Assembly: GCA_019925105.1 (NCBI GenBank) | Contig: JAHGAU010000001.1 | Location: 2,976,001-3,040,000 of the forward strand | Length of the DNA: 64,000 nt | Direction: 5' to 3' | DNA from: Niebla homalea | Taxonomy: Eukaryota; Ascomycota; Lecanoromycetes; Lecanorales; Ramalinaceae | Shown: piece after piece, positions 35,848-48,086 of the stretch | Position numbering within the stretch: the first letter of the stretch is position 1 | Layout of the letters: every line of letters starts with the position of its first letter | The notes under the pieces: model-generated | Databases searched by the model: none | What the model saw: the letters and a program-made list of their open reading frames with translations, nothing else | What the model was told of the DNA's origin: nothing | Translations under genes and position numbers: made by a program

Positions 35848-36740
35848 GGTCTTTGGGAAAGATAATATACTACCTTTTGTCTTCGATCCAGCTTTTCGTC
35901 GCAGGTCCGCTCAAGTAAAGGCTGCCTCGAGCCAGGCAACATCAAAAGCTCTCTTATCGGACACAAGTTGAAGGAGTTCGGCTGATTAGTCGACCTAAAA
36001 GCGACCCTGTGATGCCCCTGAAGAGCAATCATCTCTGATGTTTATTCCCGGAAACCGAGTGTCATTGCCCAAGTCATACTTTTGATCAGCCATGTGGCGC
36101 AAGCCGATTATGTCGTCCGGAGCACCAGGTTGGGTAGGGGGCGGCTCAGGGCTTGTAAGTTGAAACAGAAGCGTTTTATCCATCTGTTGGGTTTCCCGAG
36201 TAAGGTATGTAGCAATAGGCCGGAGAAATAATTGCTGGAAAGGAGAAGGCAGCTAAGGGATTCCCTTCATTGGTCCAAACCCGTTTCAGGCGCAGATTGA
36301 GTTACTCCGTACGAAACTCCATGAAACCCGCTCTATATCAGTGACCGCCCCTGGATACGGAAACGGGCCCACCCCAATCTAGTTGGGCACGGGAAATACC
36401 TCATGCATGTGGCACGTTATGGTACATTTTGACCTGCTTCCTATTCGCCATTTTCTTGCGATGGACCCATAGTAATTCCTGCAGTCATCACTGCAACGAT
36501 AATGATCGAATGCAAATTCAGCACTAGCGCCCGCACAAAGAGAATTCGAGCTCTGTCAGGCTCTCCTGATGAATGCCTGCAAGCGCATTACTGACTGAAT
36601 CCCATTGCCAGCCACATTACTGACTGAATCCCATTGCCAGCCACGCCGCGCTCAAACCGCCATAGGAAATATGCGTGGTCATAAGCAATAATCGCTTGGC
36701 CTCGCTGGCTCCCCACGTTTTGTAAATGCAGCCTGTTTGG
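35848..36740. other. Intergenic region with a 29-bp tandem repeat
   Basis: About 890 bp between two minus-strand cluster genes. It should contain the promoter of the hydrolase. The only clear structure is a perfect two-copy tandem repeat (listed separately). Confidence 0.6.
36587..36644. repeat. Two-copy 29-bp tandem direct repeat
   Basis: Copies at 36587-36615 and 36616-36644 are identical; each starts ATTACTGACTGAAT and ends GCCAGCCAC. The repeat is non-coding. Confidence 0.95.
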
Positions 36741-37822
36741 TTATGCTTTGCTCATGGCCCGATCGAAAACTCCCTGCGTGTGCTCCCAAATCTTCTGGTC
36801 CCAGCCGTTGTTGCGGTACTCATCCAACAGCTGCTTATCCCCTGTGGGCTCTCCCTGCGGACTCAGCAGGTAACAGCCACTCCCTTTCTTCCAGTCCGAA
36901 CCCGTAACAACCTCGGCTCCGACCGGGATTGCTACCCCCGAGCCTGGTGATCCTTTCACTCCAGCTGGAGGATAGCGGGCTGAGGTGGCACTGAAGAGAA
37001 GTCGCTCTCCGCTCTCGGGAAGGCCCATGGTGATGAGTTTGGCACAAGGCATGATGGCTTTGCGAAAGACGAACTTCATGGGGGCTGACCAATCGTCTGA
37101 TAAGATGCCATAAGCCGGTGTGATGACGACGCCCGGAAAGACATGTACACAGCTGATGGTGGGATTGGTCTTGGCCACCTCCTCGAGTAGGAGGGTGTTC
37201 ATGGTGGAAGTATGCATGGCCGCCTTCTGCATGGTGAATGTGGTCTTCAGCTCGAGGTCTTTTTCATCCATTTTGCCTTCTTTCCCCGCCCCGTGAATAC
37301 TGACAATGCGTGAGGAAGAAGGAGCTTTGAGGAGGGGAAGGAGGTTCTGGATGAAACGAGCTCGAACGTAGTAGCGCAAGGAGATGGTATCCTCGATGCC
37401 ATCTGCATTGTCGGCTACAAGATCTGTCAGCATCAAGGCACAACACTGCCTCTTGTCGAAGTCAACTTACGAACTTTGGATGTCTTCAAATAGCCCGGAG
37501 ACATGACTAGCAGGTCGAGAGTGCTCTCTTTGCTCTTGAGCTCCTCACATACCCCATCGACGTTCTTGAAGAGTGAAATTTCCGACTTGAGAGGGATAAA
37601 GCTCGCTTCGGGATTGATCTTCTGATGCTCTGCTATGATCTTCGATAGCTTCCCCTCATCTCGTCCTACTATGTAGACCTTGGGCTTGTTTGCATTGCGA
37701 GCATATTCAGTGAGAGTTGTGAGACCGAGACCGCTCGTGGCACCAATGAAGAGGGCGACTTGACCGGCAGCAGCAGATTTGAGGGCAGCGTTGGACTGCT
37801 GCACCAGCTTGAGGTTAACCAT
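36741..37822 (-). CDS. Short-chain dehydrogenase/ketoreductase of the polyketide cluster
   Basis: Two exons, 37822-37471 and 37414-36741, give 341 aa; the 56-nt intron (GTAAGT..TAG) keeps phase. The start ATG gives MVNLKLVQ, the beginning common in this fungal SDR subgroup. The cofactor motif is GATSGLGL (27-34), followed by VYIVGRDE, where the Arg suggests NADP(H). LDLLVMSPGY and LRYYVRARFI follow as in relatives. The usual catalytic Y-x-x-x-K appears as F-T-M-Q-K (177-181), so the Tyr may be replaced. Related enzymes in azaphilone clusters (AzaE, MrPigC) reduce a side-chain ketone of the intermediate released by the non-reducing PKS. This assignment is by resemblance. It diverges from the non-reducing PKS and probably shares its control region. 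Confidence 0.8.
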
Positions 37823-39178
37823 CTTCTTGGCTGCTGTAGACTGTGATAGGGCACACGGGATGAGATAGGTTGAATTAATTTGAGATGGGGCTCCCCGTCT
37901 CGATTCAATGACCGAAGGAGCCAAGGTTTTAAGGCTGTCAGGCGAAAAAGTAACCTTGAAGGTATGGAAACGGAAGGAACGGCGGACTCGGCCGAACCTT
38001 TGGTCCTGACTATCGCGACCCATCCACCAGATAAAACCAGATTAGATCTCAGATCTAGTGGACATAGCACGACCTCATCTTTGGTATATCAACTCATAGA
38101 AGGTCGTATTCGTACCACTACTCCCCGTCGCCAAGACACTATACAGGTACTTTCCCGTCCTGCACTGCACAGCCTGATCGTCATTCCACCCTCTCTGCCA
38201 AGTCCAATCTGGAACATTCCTACCTCCCAATGTTACATTGACGGTCTTAACGCACATCTCATGGATGACTTCAATCCCTGGGATACTTTGCATAGGTCAT
38301 CAGGCCGTGCCTCAGGCCGTGCCTCATCAATCACTGTCAGCACCCCTCAGGGAAATACATAACATCCAGAAAGAAACTCCGGTCTAATTGCAACTCTTCC
38401 CTCGCAAACTCCAGACTCAGCCTCGTCCCGATAAAGATTATGGACCTTGGCGGGAGCCACACTCCACCCTGCACCTGCACCGATGGCACATGCAATGAAA
38501 GTTCGGATCTCGGTTGGTGATCAATCTTCACATGAGCGCAAAAGTCACGAGTAACTCCATTCAACATGGTTCGATCGAAGAGGGGCTGGTAAAATACGCG
38601 TATCTTTGATGTGTAAAATACAGTGTACCATAACCGACTTATTGCAGTCAGGTTCTTGCACTATGCCTCAGACTGTGTCCGCAATGAGGACGATAATAAT
38701 AGTCATGCCGGTGGATCCCTGGCTCTGAGTGAGCATGGCTGCCTGACCCTCAAACACGGTTCGGTGAGGCCATTGAGCCTTGCGTGAAAGTTGATTCATC
38801 CGAAGTTGTCTGGAAGCAACATGAGCCAAATCAGTAAACCTGGGCTTGATGCTGACCGTAGCGCATCAGTCGGACAAATTGTCCATTCCACACGGTCTCA
38901 TCTTTCAGCCGAGGCATCTGGTGTTCCCAAGCAATGGCGTTGATACAGATGTCGCCTGGGACCACCATGAGTAAGCGGGCCTTTGTATACTTTTGCACGA
39001 TTGAGGCCGTGATTTTGGTCCTTGGTCTTGACCGTCAATGATCCCGTTGCCTCTTCCATCCTTTTCGCAATAGGCACAGTGCAATGAGTTCGATATAGTA
39101 GCCTCACCAATGCTATCTACATCGGTAAACCCGCAATAGCCCAAAGTCACAGACGTATCCTTCTGCGAGACCTTCGAA
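37823..39178. promoter_or_regulatory. Divergent control region between ketoreductase and non-reducing PKS
   Basis: About 1.36 kb separate the two divergent starts, so both promoters must lie here. An inverted repeat TTAGATCT-C-AGATCTAG (38042-38058) is about 220 bp upstream of the ketoreductase start. A short direct repeat, GCCGTGCCTCAG, occurs near 38303-38327. No gene is seen. Which protein binds here cannot be told from sequence. Confidence 0.5.
38042..38058. repeat. Inverted repeat, candidate operator
   Basis: Two 8-bp arms, TTAGATCT and AGATCTAG, are separated by one base and match at 7 of 8 positions as an inverted repeat. The position between divergent cluster genes makes it a candidate regulatory site only. 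Confidence 0.5.
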
Positions 39179-42100
39179 ATGGCGAATCGCCATCCTCAAC
39201 CTCCAGCAGGCAGCAATACCCTCCTGTTTGGTCCACAGGCATTGTCCTTTGATGAAGATTCTTTTCGACAGATTCGATCAACAATCCGCGGTTCAAAGAA
39301 TTACGCCTGGATCTTAGACGCCGTTGCCGAGCTGCCAAGATGGGTCGGCGAGATCGCTTTATCATGCCCTCATCTTGAAATGGCGACCGAATTTGAGCTC
39401 TTGACTGACCTGATCAACTGGTTTGACGCCGGAGAGACCATCCAGGACGCTCGGAATTTGCCCAACATCATACTCAATCCGCTCGTCATCATATCGCAAT
39501 TGATTGACTACTCACGCTATCTTGAGCTTGTTACTCCAGACGCTGCCAAAAATGACAACGTCTTCACAAGTCCAAGGCACGGAGGAGAGACGCTGGGTTT
39601 CTGTACTGGATTTCTCAGCGCCTTGGCCGTGTCCAGTAGCATAAGCCAGCAGCAATTTCAGCAGTATAGTGCAGTGGCGATCCGTCTGGGAATGCTCATT
39701 GGTCTGGTGGTGGACTCTTTCGACAGAAGGACCGAAGTGGGAGTCTCAACCTCACTTGCCACTGTCTGGAATTCGCCTGCATTGGGTGAACAGCTACTTC
39801 GAATTTTGGATGATTTTCCAGAGGTGAGAACCCTGTTGATGCTTTCAGGACCTTGTATAATTTAACACTGTATGAAGGCATATGTCTCCGTCCGCTATGA
39901 TGAAAACCGAGCCACAGTGACGACATCTGCCAAATCCGCTTCGAAGCTTAAAAGTCAGCTCCGAAATGCTGGCATCGTTGCGACTGAGGTCTCATTACGC
40001 GGGCGTTTTCACTACCCTGAGGGTCACAAGGACAATATAGCAACCCTACTGGACTTTTGCGATTCACGTCCAGGGTTCCAATTTCCGGATACGTCAGAAT
40101 TGGTTATCCCGACTAGATCGAATGCTGGGGGTGACTATCTAATCCAAGGCCCCCTCCATCATGCTGCCTTGCGATCCATCCTTCTTGAGCAACCTCAGTG
40201 GTATCAGACTTTCACTGCAGTGAGCAACTCAGTGCTGCAAAATCAAGAGTCTCGGGTCATTTCCTTCGGTCCAGAGCGGTGTGTGCCACCCTCACTAATG
40301 AGCACCATTGGCCCGCAAATGGTTCATCTTGCAGACCTTGAGCAGACTGGGGTGAACAAAATAGCACCTGCCGGTAATGTACGGCCCCCTGCCAACAACG
40401 ATATTGCAGTTGTGGGTATGTCTATCAAAGTGGCCGGTGCAAACAACGTAGAGGAGTTCTGGCAACTACTCTGCGAAGGAAAGTCTCAGCACAAGGAGGT
40501 CCCAGAAGAACGATTTGATTTTGACACGGTCTATCGGGACAATGATAAGAAGCGCAAATGGTATGGGAACTTCATGGAAGACCACGACAAATTCGACCAC
40601 AAGTTTTTCAAGAAAAGCCCCCGAGAGATCGCTTCTACAGATCCACAGCAACGACACATCCTACAAGCCGCCTATCAAGCCGTGGAGCAGTCCGGATACT
40701 TTGTCACCTCGCAGCCTGAGAAACGCATCGGTTGCTTTGTCGGTGTTTGCGCCGTAGACTACGAGAACAACATAGCGTGTCATGGAGCGAATGCCTTTTC
40801 GGCTACCGGCAACCTCAAAGGCTTCATTGCCGGCAAGGTGAGCCATTATTTTGGCTGGACTGGTCCCGGTCTCACCATTGATACCGCATGCTCTTCTTCT
40901 GCGGTCGCTGTGCATCAAGCATGCAAGGCTATCCTTACAGGGGAATGTAATGCGGCACTTGCGGGCGGAACTCATGTCATGACCAGCCCCCTCTGCTTTC
41001 AAAATCTTGCAGGCGCATCTTTCCTGAGCCCCACGGGACAGTGCAAACCCTTCGACGCACATGCTGACGGCTACTGCAGAGGAGAAGGCGTTGCTGCCGT
41101 CTTCCTGAAGAAGATGTCAGCAGCCATGGCCGATGGTGACCAGATATTGGGGACGATAGCTAGCACGGCTGTCCAACAAAACGAGAACTGCACACCAATC
41201 TTCGTTCCCAACTCGCCATCCCTGTCAGATCTCTTCCGTGACGTGACAGAAAAGGCGCAGCTACAAACACCTCAAATCACTGTCGTCGAAGCTCACGGCA
41301 CCGGGACTGCGGTTGGCGACCCAGTGGAATATGAGAGTGTTCGCCGGATCCTCGGAGGGAAGTCGCGTCCCACACCATTGATGTTGAGTTCTGTCAAAGG
41401 TCTTGTTGGCCACTTGGAATGCACCTCGGGTCTTGTCTCCTTGATCAAGGTGCTTCTGATGATTCGAAAAGGAGCTGTACCACCTCAGGCCAGCTTTCAA
41501 ACCATGAATCCTGCTATCCACGCCTCCCCTACCGACCAAATTACCATTCCACAAAGTCTACAGCCATGGTAAGTAGATCTCAGAAGCATTCTTCCCCTTT
41601 CGTCAATGTTTCGGGGGCTTTGCATTGTATAAAGCAATGAGGGCTCCACGTTCTACTTGTTGGAACAGATCCCCGAAATGTTTCTTCCAACTCCACATAG
41701 ATCCTAAGGTCTTATATCGTATGAGGCAATGCTGATTTTGCGTTCAACTTAGGGATGTGGATTTCCGAGCTGCGCTGATCAACAATTACGGCGCTTCAGG
41801 TTCAAACGCCTCGATGGTAGTGACCGAGGCCCCGCGACCGTCGTCAGCAACAATAGGAGCTGTCTCCTCTGAAGATCGCAAAAAATTGTTCTGGCTCACT
41901 GGACTTGATGATAAGAGTCTTCATGCGTATGCAATCGCATTTCGTCATTTTCTCGAACACAATCTTGATCTTTCACTCGCCGATCTGGCATTCAACGTCT
42001 CACGCCAGTCAAACCGAACACTAGATCGTGGTCTGCTGTTGTGCTGTCGCTCCACCACCGAGCTTGGGCAGAAGCTGGATGCCTTCAATAGAGAGGAAGC

Positions 42101-45100
42101 AGCTGTGCAGGCAACCAGTATACCTACTTCTCGACCTGTCATATTATGCTTCGGGGGTCAAACTTCCACCTTTGTAGGCCTAGACAGAGAGTTATATGGA
42201 GGGATCACAGTGTTCCGAAAGTATTTGGATGAATGCAATTCAATCTGCATCTCAATGGGGCTGAGCAGTATCCTCCCAGGAATCTTCCAGCGCACTCCTC
42301 TTGGGGATCCTCTGAGGCTTCAAACGATGCTCTTTGCGCTCCAGTACGCATGCGCGAAAAGTTGGATAGACTGTGGCGTCAGACCCATCGCTGTCGTTGG
42401 GCATAGCTTCGGCGAATTGACGGCTTTGTGCATCTCTGGTGTGCTTTCGCTTCGAGATACGCTCAAGATGATATTCGTGCGAGCTCGTATCATCAAAGAG
42501 GCGTGGGGTGCTGAAAAGGGCGCCATGATGGCTGTCGAAGCTGACTTGGACGACGTCAATACCTTGCTGGCGGAATCCAACCGGACCTGCGTTGGCAGTG
42601 GTCCGGCAGTCATTGGCTGCTACAATGGTCCCAGATCTTTTACCCTGTCGGGCTCCAGTAAGGCAATCGATGCCGTCTCCGAAATAGCCTTGAAAACGAC
42701 GTCTGTTTCGCCAATCAAGATGAAGAAACTCAATGTCACCAATGCATTCCATTCCACCCTCGTCGATCCCTTGATGAGCAGCTTGGAAGCACAGTCGCTC
42801 GAGCTGAGCTTCAAAAAGCCAACCATTCCCATAGAAAGAGCGACCGAATCCGCCTATGACCGAGATTTCACGCCAGAATTCGTTGCACAGCACATGCGCA
42901 GTCCAGTCTACTTCAATCATGCCGTACAGCGCCTGGCCAAGCGATATCCGTCTTCGGCGTGGCTGGAGGTAGGGTCCAACTCCACAGTTACCGCAATGGC
43001 AAGCCGTGCTCTTGCATCACCCATGGACTCGGTCTTTCAGGCCGTCAATATAACATCTGACAATGGCCTTGACAACCTCACAGAGACCACCTTCAGCCTA
43101 TTCAAAGCTGGCCTAAGAGTCTCTTTCTGGGGTCATCATCATTGCCAGACGAATAGCTATGCTTCACTCCTTCTTCCACCTTATCAATTCGATAAAGCTC
43201 GACATTGGATGGAGCTTAAAAAGCCACCTAAGACCACGACAGCAGAGCCTGTTGCCCCAGTAAAACATCGAGAAGAAGAGAAATTACCCGAAGGACTACT
43301 AACCTTTGTGGGATACCAGGGCAGCCAAAGTCAGCGTGCTCGTTTCCGCGTGAATACGATGATCCCAAAGTATGAAGAACTCATCGTGGGTCATATCGTT
43401 GCCTCGACAGCCCCGATCTGTCCAGCAACAGTACAGATCGATCTCGCTGTTGAAGCTGTACGGTCTCTTCGTTTGGACTCGGCCTCCACAAGACTCGAAC
43501 CGCAAATCCACAGCGTTGAGAATCAATCCCCCATTTGTCCTGATTCTGGGCGACTGGTTTGGATAGATCTGGAGCCTATCGACGGAAATAATGAGAACTG
43601 GCAATTCAGCGTGACCAGCAATCATGACCAGAAACGCGCCGCAACAACTACCCATACAATTGGAAAGATCGTGTTTCACTCGGTCGACGACTTGCAATTC
43701 CAATTAGAGTTCGCCAGGTACGGCCGTCTGATTAGCCATCAACGGTGCAAGGACCTCCTGAACAGTCCCAGCGCAGATGACATTATCCAAGGCCGTAACA
43801 TCTACAAAACATTTGCCGAGGTTGTAGACTACGGCGAGCAATATCGTGGGCTGCAGAAGCTCGTGGGGAAGGGCAACGAATCCGCGGGCCACGTCGTGAA
43901 GAAGTATCGGAACGAGACTTGGCTGGATGCTCATCTATCTGACTGCTTTTGTCAAGTCGGTGGAATTTGGGTCAACTGCATGACGGATCGAAACCCTTCA
44001 GACATCTATATCGCGAATGGGATCGAGCAATGGATCCGCTCTCCCAAATTGCGACAACATGACGCCAGACCGGATGCATGGAACGTGTTTGCCTATCACC
44101 ACCAGCCTTCCGAGAAAACCTATCTGAGCGACATCTTCATATTCAATGCTAGCTCAGCAGAATTGATGGAGGTGATTCTAGGCATCAACTACGTCCAGGT
44201 GTCGAAACTGTCCATGGGCAAAATGCTTTCTCGACTCACTGCAGGAAGCGCACAATCGTCCCTTGCGGCGGCAAACATCTCCAAACCTGTGGTTATAGAG
44301 CCTAGCACCCAAGTCCCTTTGAACGCCCATATCAAGCCACTCAAGGCATTCAAAGCTCCAAAGCCCAGGAAGGCAAAGCATCATTCAAGAGAACCTAATA
44401 TCCTTGGCAAAGTGAAAGCCATCCTGGCTGAGCTGTCTGGCCTTGAGGAGGCAGAGATCAAGGATGACAGCGACTTGGCCAACATTGGTATTGATTCCCT
44501 CATGGGCATGGAAATGGCGCGTGAAATCGAATCTGCCCTTCAGTGTACTCTGCCTGAAGAAGACCTTGTGCAGGTGACCGATCTGCCTGGCCTTCTCAGA
44601 TGCGTTTCCTCAGCTGTGGACTCCACAGGCGACAGGTCTTCGCAAGATGATGCTGATGAAATGGAGGGCTCAGACGAAGAGGATCAGCCATCCAACAATT
44701 CAAGCGTGTTTACGCCCTCACCCTCAAATACCAGCATAAGCTCCATGGGTGTTCCAGATCTTCTGGAGTACTTTGCCGAATTCTTAGGACTAGAAAGGTC
44801 TGATATGACCCCGGGTGCCGTGCTTCGGGACCTTGGTGTCGACTCTCTGCTTTCGACAGAACTCCGAGCATCGATGTCCGAAAAGTTCAATATTGAATTC
44901 TCGGACGACTTGGTGATTGAGGAGATGACGGTCGAGGCATTGAATTCGAAGCTCAACGGATCGGGTAATGACACTTCTGGAGGGCAAGCCATCGCCCCCA
45001 AGAGCAGAAATAAGCCGATTTCGGCGCCAGAGGTCGTCCAGCGCATGGAAGAAAAGCACTTGACTTCTCAAAGCGGTGACCTCGAACTCCCCAGTCCAGC

Positions 45101-47507
45101 AGTTCTGGAGGCTTTCAATGAGACGAAAGCTCTCACTGACCAATTCATTGCCGACCATGGCTGCGCAGACTATGTGGAGTCGGTATTGCCTAAACAGACT
45201 CGAATGTGCATCTCATTGACAGTGGAGACTCTGGAGCAACTCGGCTGTCCTCTACGCTCAATCCCGACTGGACAGAGGATGGAGCGCATCAAACATCTTC
45301 CACAACATGGCAAGCTAGTAGATTACCTATATGGAATGCTGGAGAAAGAAGCGCACCTCATCAACGTACATGGTGATATAATGACCAGGACGGCCGCACC
45401 TGTTCCTGCGAGCTCGAGCAGGGAAGAGCTGAATGTGCTCCTCTGCAGCTGCCCTGATCATGATGGGGCGAACAGGCTGACACACTACGCTGGCTCTAAT
45501 CTGGCCAAAGTTCTAACGGGCGAGACCGATGGTATCAAATTGGTCTTTGGGTCCAACCAGGGAAGAGAACTCGTCTCTAGCTTATATGGCGATTGGCCCC
45601 TTAACAAGCTATACTACAAGCAGATGGAGGACTTTTTGAAGCGACTGACATCGAAAATCCCGATGCACCAAGGGCGGCCCCTGAAGATTCTGGAAATGGG
45701 AGCCGGCACTGGAGGAACCACGAAATGGCTGGTTCCGCTGCTCGGTAGCCTCAACGTGCCTGTTGAATACACCTTCACTGACCTGGCCCCATCCTTTGTA
45801 GCAGCAGCACGTAAGCAATTCAAGCAATACCCGTTTATGAGATTTCGGACCCACGACATAGAGAAAGCACCAGCTGATGACTTGGTCAATTCACAACACA
45901 TTGTCATCGCGAGCAATGCAGTACATGCCACCCACAGCTTACCTTCTTCTACCTCTGAAATCCGGAAAATGCTGCGGCCGGATGGACTTCTCATGATGTT
46001 GGAGATGACTGGGACGCTTTACTGGGTAGATATTGTTTTTGGGCTTTTCGAAGGTTGGTGGCTTTTTGATGATGGTCGGAGCCATGCGGTCACAAGCGAG
46101 TCGAAATGGGAGACAGCTCTCCAATCTGTTGGCTATGGTCATGTCGACTGGACAGATGGAAGACGTGCTGAGAATAAGGTGGAGCGATTGTTCATCGCCA
46201 TGGCCTCCGGATCGAGGTATGAGCGCCTCTCACTCCCTTTCAAGCCTACAGGATCCCAATCGACTGACCGTGCGGTACGTCAAGCAGCCGTTGACGAGTA
46301 CGTGCGTCAGAAGGTCCACGACTTCCCCCTCCCAAGCATGACTTCGACGCCATCCGGGACCTCATCGCCGTCCAATAATCGTGTCTTGATCACTGGAGGC
46401 ACCGGCAGTCTAGGCTCGCATCTGATTGCCCACCTCGCCCCACAATGCAATGTTCAGAGCATCATCTGCCTTAATCGCAGAAGCAATCAAGACCCATTAC
46501 TTCGGCAGCAAAAAGCTCTTCTGTCCAAGGGCATCTCCCTACATTCAGAGGGCTTTGCCAAGCTCCAAGTGTTGGAATCAGACAGCGCCAAACCCAGGCT
46601 CGGTCTCCCCCAAAGCACTTACGACGGGCTTCTCCAGTCCGTCACTCACATCATCCACAACGGCTGGCTGATGAGCGCCAAGCGTCCCCTCAAAGGTTTC
46701 GAAGCCCAATTCCAAATCATGCGCAATATGATCGACCTAGCCACGGAAATATCATCCAAGCGCCCTGCGAAGCAGAAGGTTAGCTTTCAATTCATCTCCT
46801 CAATAGCCACGGTCGGCCACTACCCACTCTGGAGCGGCAATGCCAACGTGCCCGAAGAGCGTGTGACGATTGACTCGGTGCTTGACAACGGCTATGGCGA
46901 CGCCAAGTACGTGTGCGAGCTCATGCTGGACGAAACGCTGCACAAGCACTGGCCCCGCAACATCCGCACAATGGCCGTTCGTATCGGGCAGATCGCGGGC
47001 TCGAAATCGACGGGCTATTGGAATCCGATGGAACACCTCTCCTTTCTTTGGAAATCTTCCCAGACGCTCCAAGCACTCCCGAACTTCGATGGCTTGCTCT
47101 CCTGGACACCGGTCGATGACGTGGCGGGCACGTTGTGCGACCTCCTCCTCGCGGATGATACCCCCCATCCCATCTATCACATCGACAATCCGGTCCGCCA
47201 GCCCTGGCGGGAGATGATTCCTGTGCTGGCCGACGCGCTTGACATCCCTCGTGCAAATGCGATCCCGTTTCAGCAGTGGGTGCAACGGGTGCGAGACTTC
47301 CCCGCACTGGTGGAAAGTGACAATCCGGCAGCGAGGTTGATTGATTTTTTGGATGAGAACTTTTTGAGGATGAGTTGTGGCGGTCTGTTACTGGAGACAA
47401 GCAAGACAAGGGAGCATAGCAGGACGATGAGGGAAGTGACGCCGGTCAGCGAAGAGGTGGCGAGGAAGTTTGTCAGGGCGTGGAAGGAAATTCGGTTCTT
47501 GACTTAG
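39179..47507 (+). CDS. Non-reducing iterative polyketide synthase, SAT-KS-AT-PT-ACP-ACP-CMeT-R
   Basis: Three exons, 39179-39823, 39878-41568 and 41753-47507, give 2696 aa with phase kept. The SAT starter domain has GFCTG (Cys142). KS has DTACSSS (Cys553), EAHGTGT and GHLECTSG. AT has GHSFGE (Ser997). The PT domain has its His in VGHIV (H1326) and an Asp in HLSDCF (D1509). Two ACPs follow, with attachment Ser1694 (GIDSL) and Ser1810 (GVDSL). The C-methyltransferase has EMGAGTGGT near 2095. The reductase (R) domain has ITGGTGSLGSHL near 2325 and Y-x-x-x-K at 2493-2497. All active sites are intact. It should load an acyl starter (likely from the highly reducing PKS), extend it with malonyl units, methylate, cyclise and release an aldehyde by NADPH-dependent reduction. 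The order matches citrinin, methylorcinaldehyde and azaphilone synthases. Confidence 0.95.
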
Positions 47508-48086
47508 ATTGACCTGGATTGACCGAGATTGCTCTTTGTTTGGATCAGTAATCTGGGCTTTGCCTGCATGTACAAGCGTGCGTCCTCTCTGGACAAACGA
47601 AATAGACCATGTGATTTCTCATATGAGAGTATTTGCAATTGAACCGTCATCTTCCCAGCATTTCACCCCACGATAAGTGTCGCCCTTCTGCCATTGTATA
47701 TAGATCTGGAATGAGTGAGAAATATGGCGCAGGTCCTGGTTCTTGGCGCTACTCCTCCGGTGTGGGTAAAACAGGTGAGACCCCAGCCGTACAGTACAGA
47801 TAATACGCAGACTGTGCTACATATTGCGATGTGAAGTGCCCTACCAGAGCATACTATCTCTTGATCTGTGGGCCTCGTTCAATAACACTGTAACCCCCAT
47901 GACGCATGCCAAAAACGAAGCTCCGGGTGCCCCTCCAGAGTTGGTGTTATAAGGCAAGCTTGGAGAGAAGTCGCATATGTGACAAATCTATTTCATATCA
48001 AGCATCCTTTTTTCCTCCTCGACATAATTACACGAGTCTTGACCGTACTATAGCTAAAGTCCCTGGCAGGGCCATGACCTAGCTCC
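47508..48086. other. Intergenic region between convergent genes
   Basis: About 580 bp between the ends of the PKS and the tannase-family gene. It probably contains both terminators. No gene is seen. Confidence 0.6.

Noticed and set aside
41573..41752. Apparent break in the non-reducing PKS after the KS domain
   Set aside because: A 184-nt intron (GTAAGT..TAG) restores a Trp codon and leads directly into the conserved NNYGASGSNAS segment.
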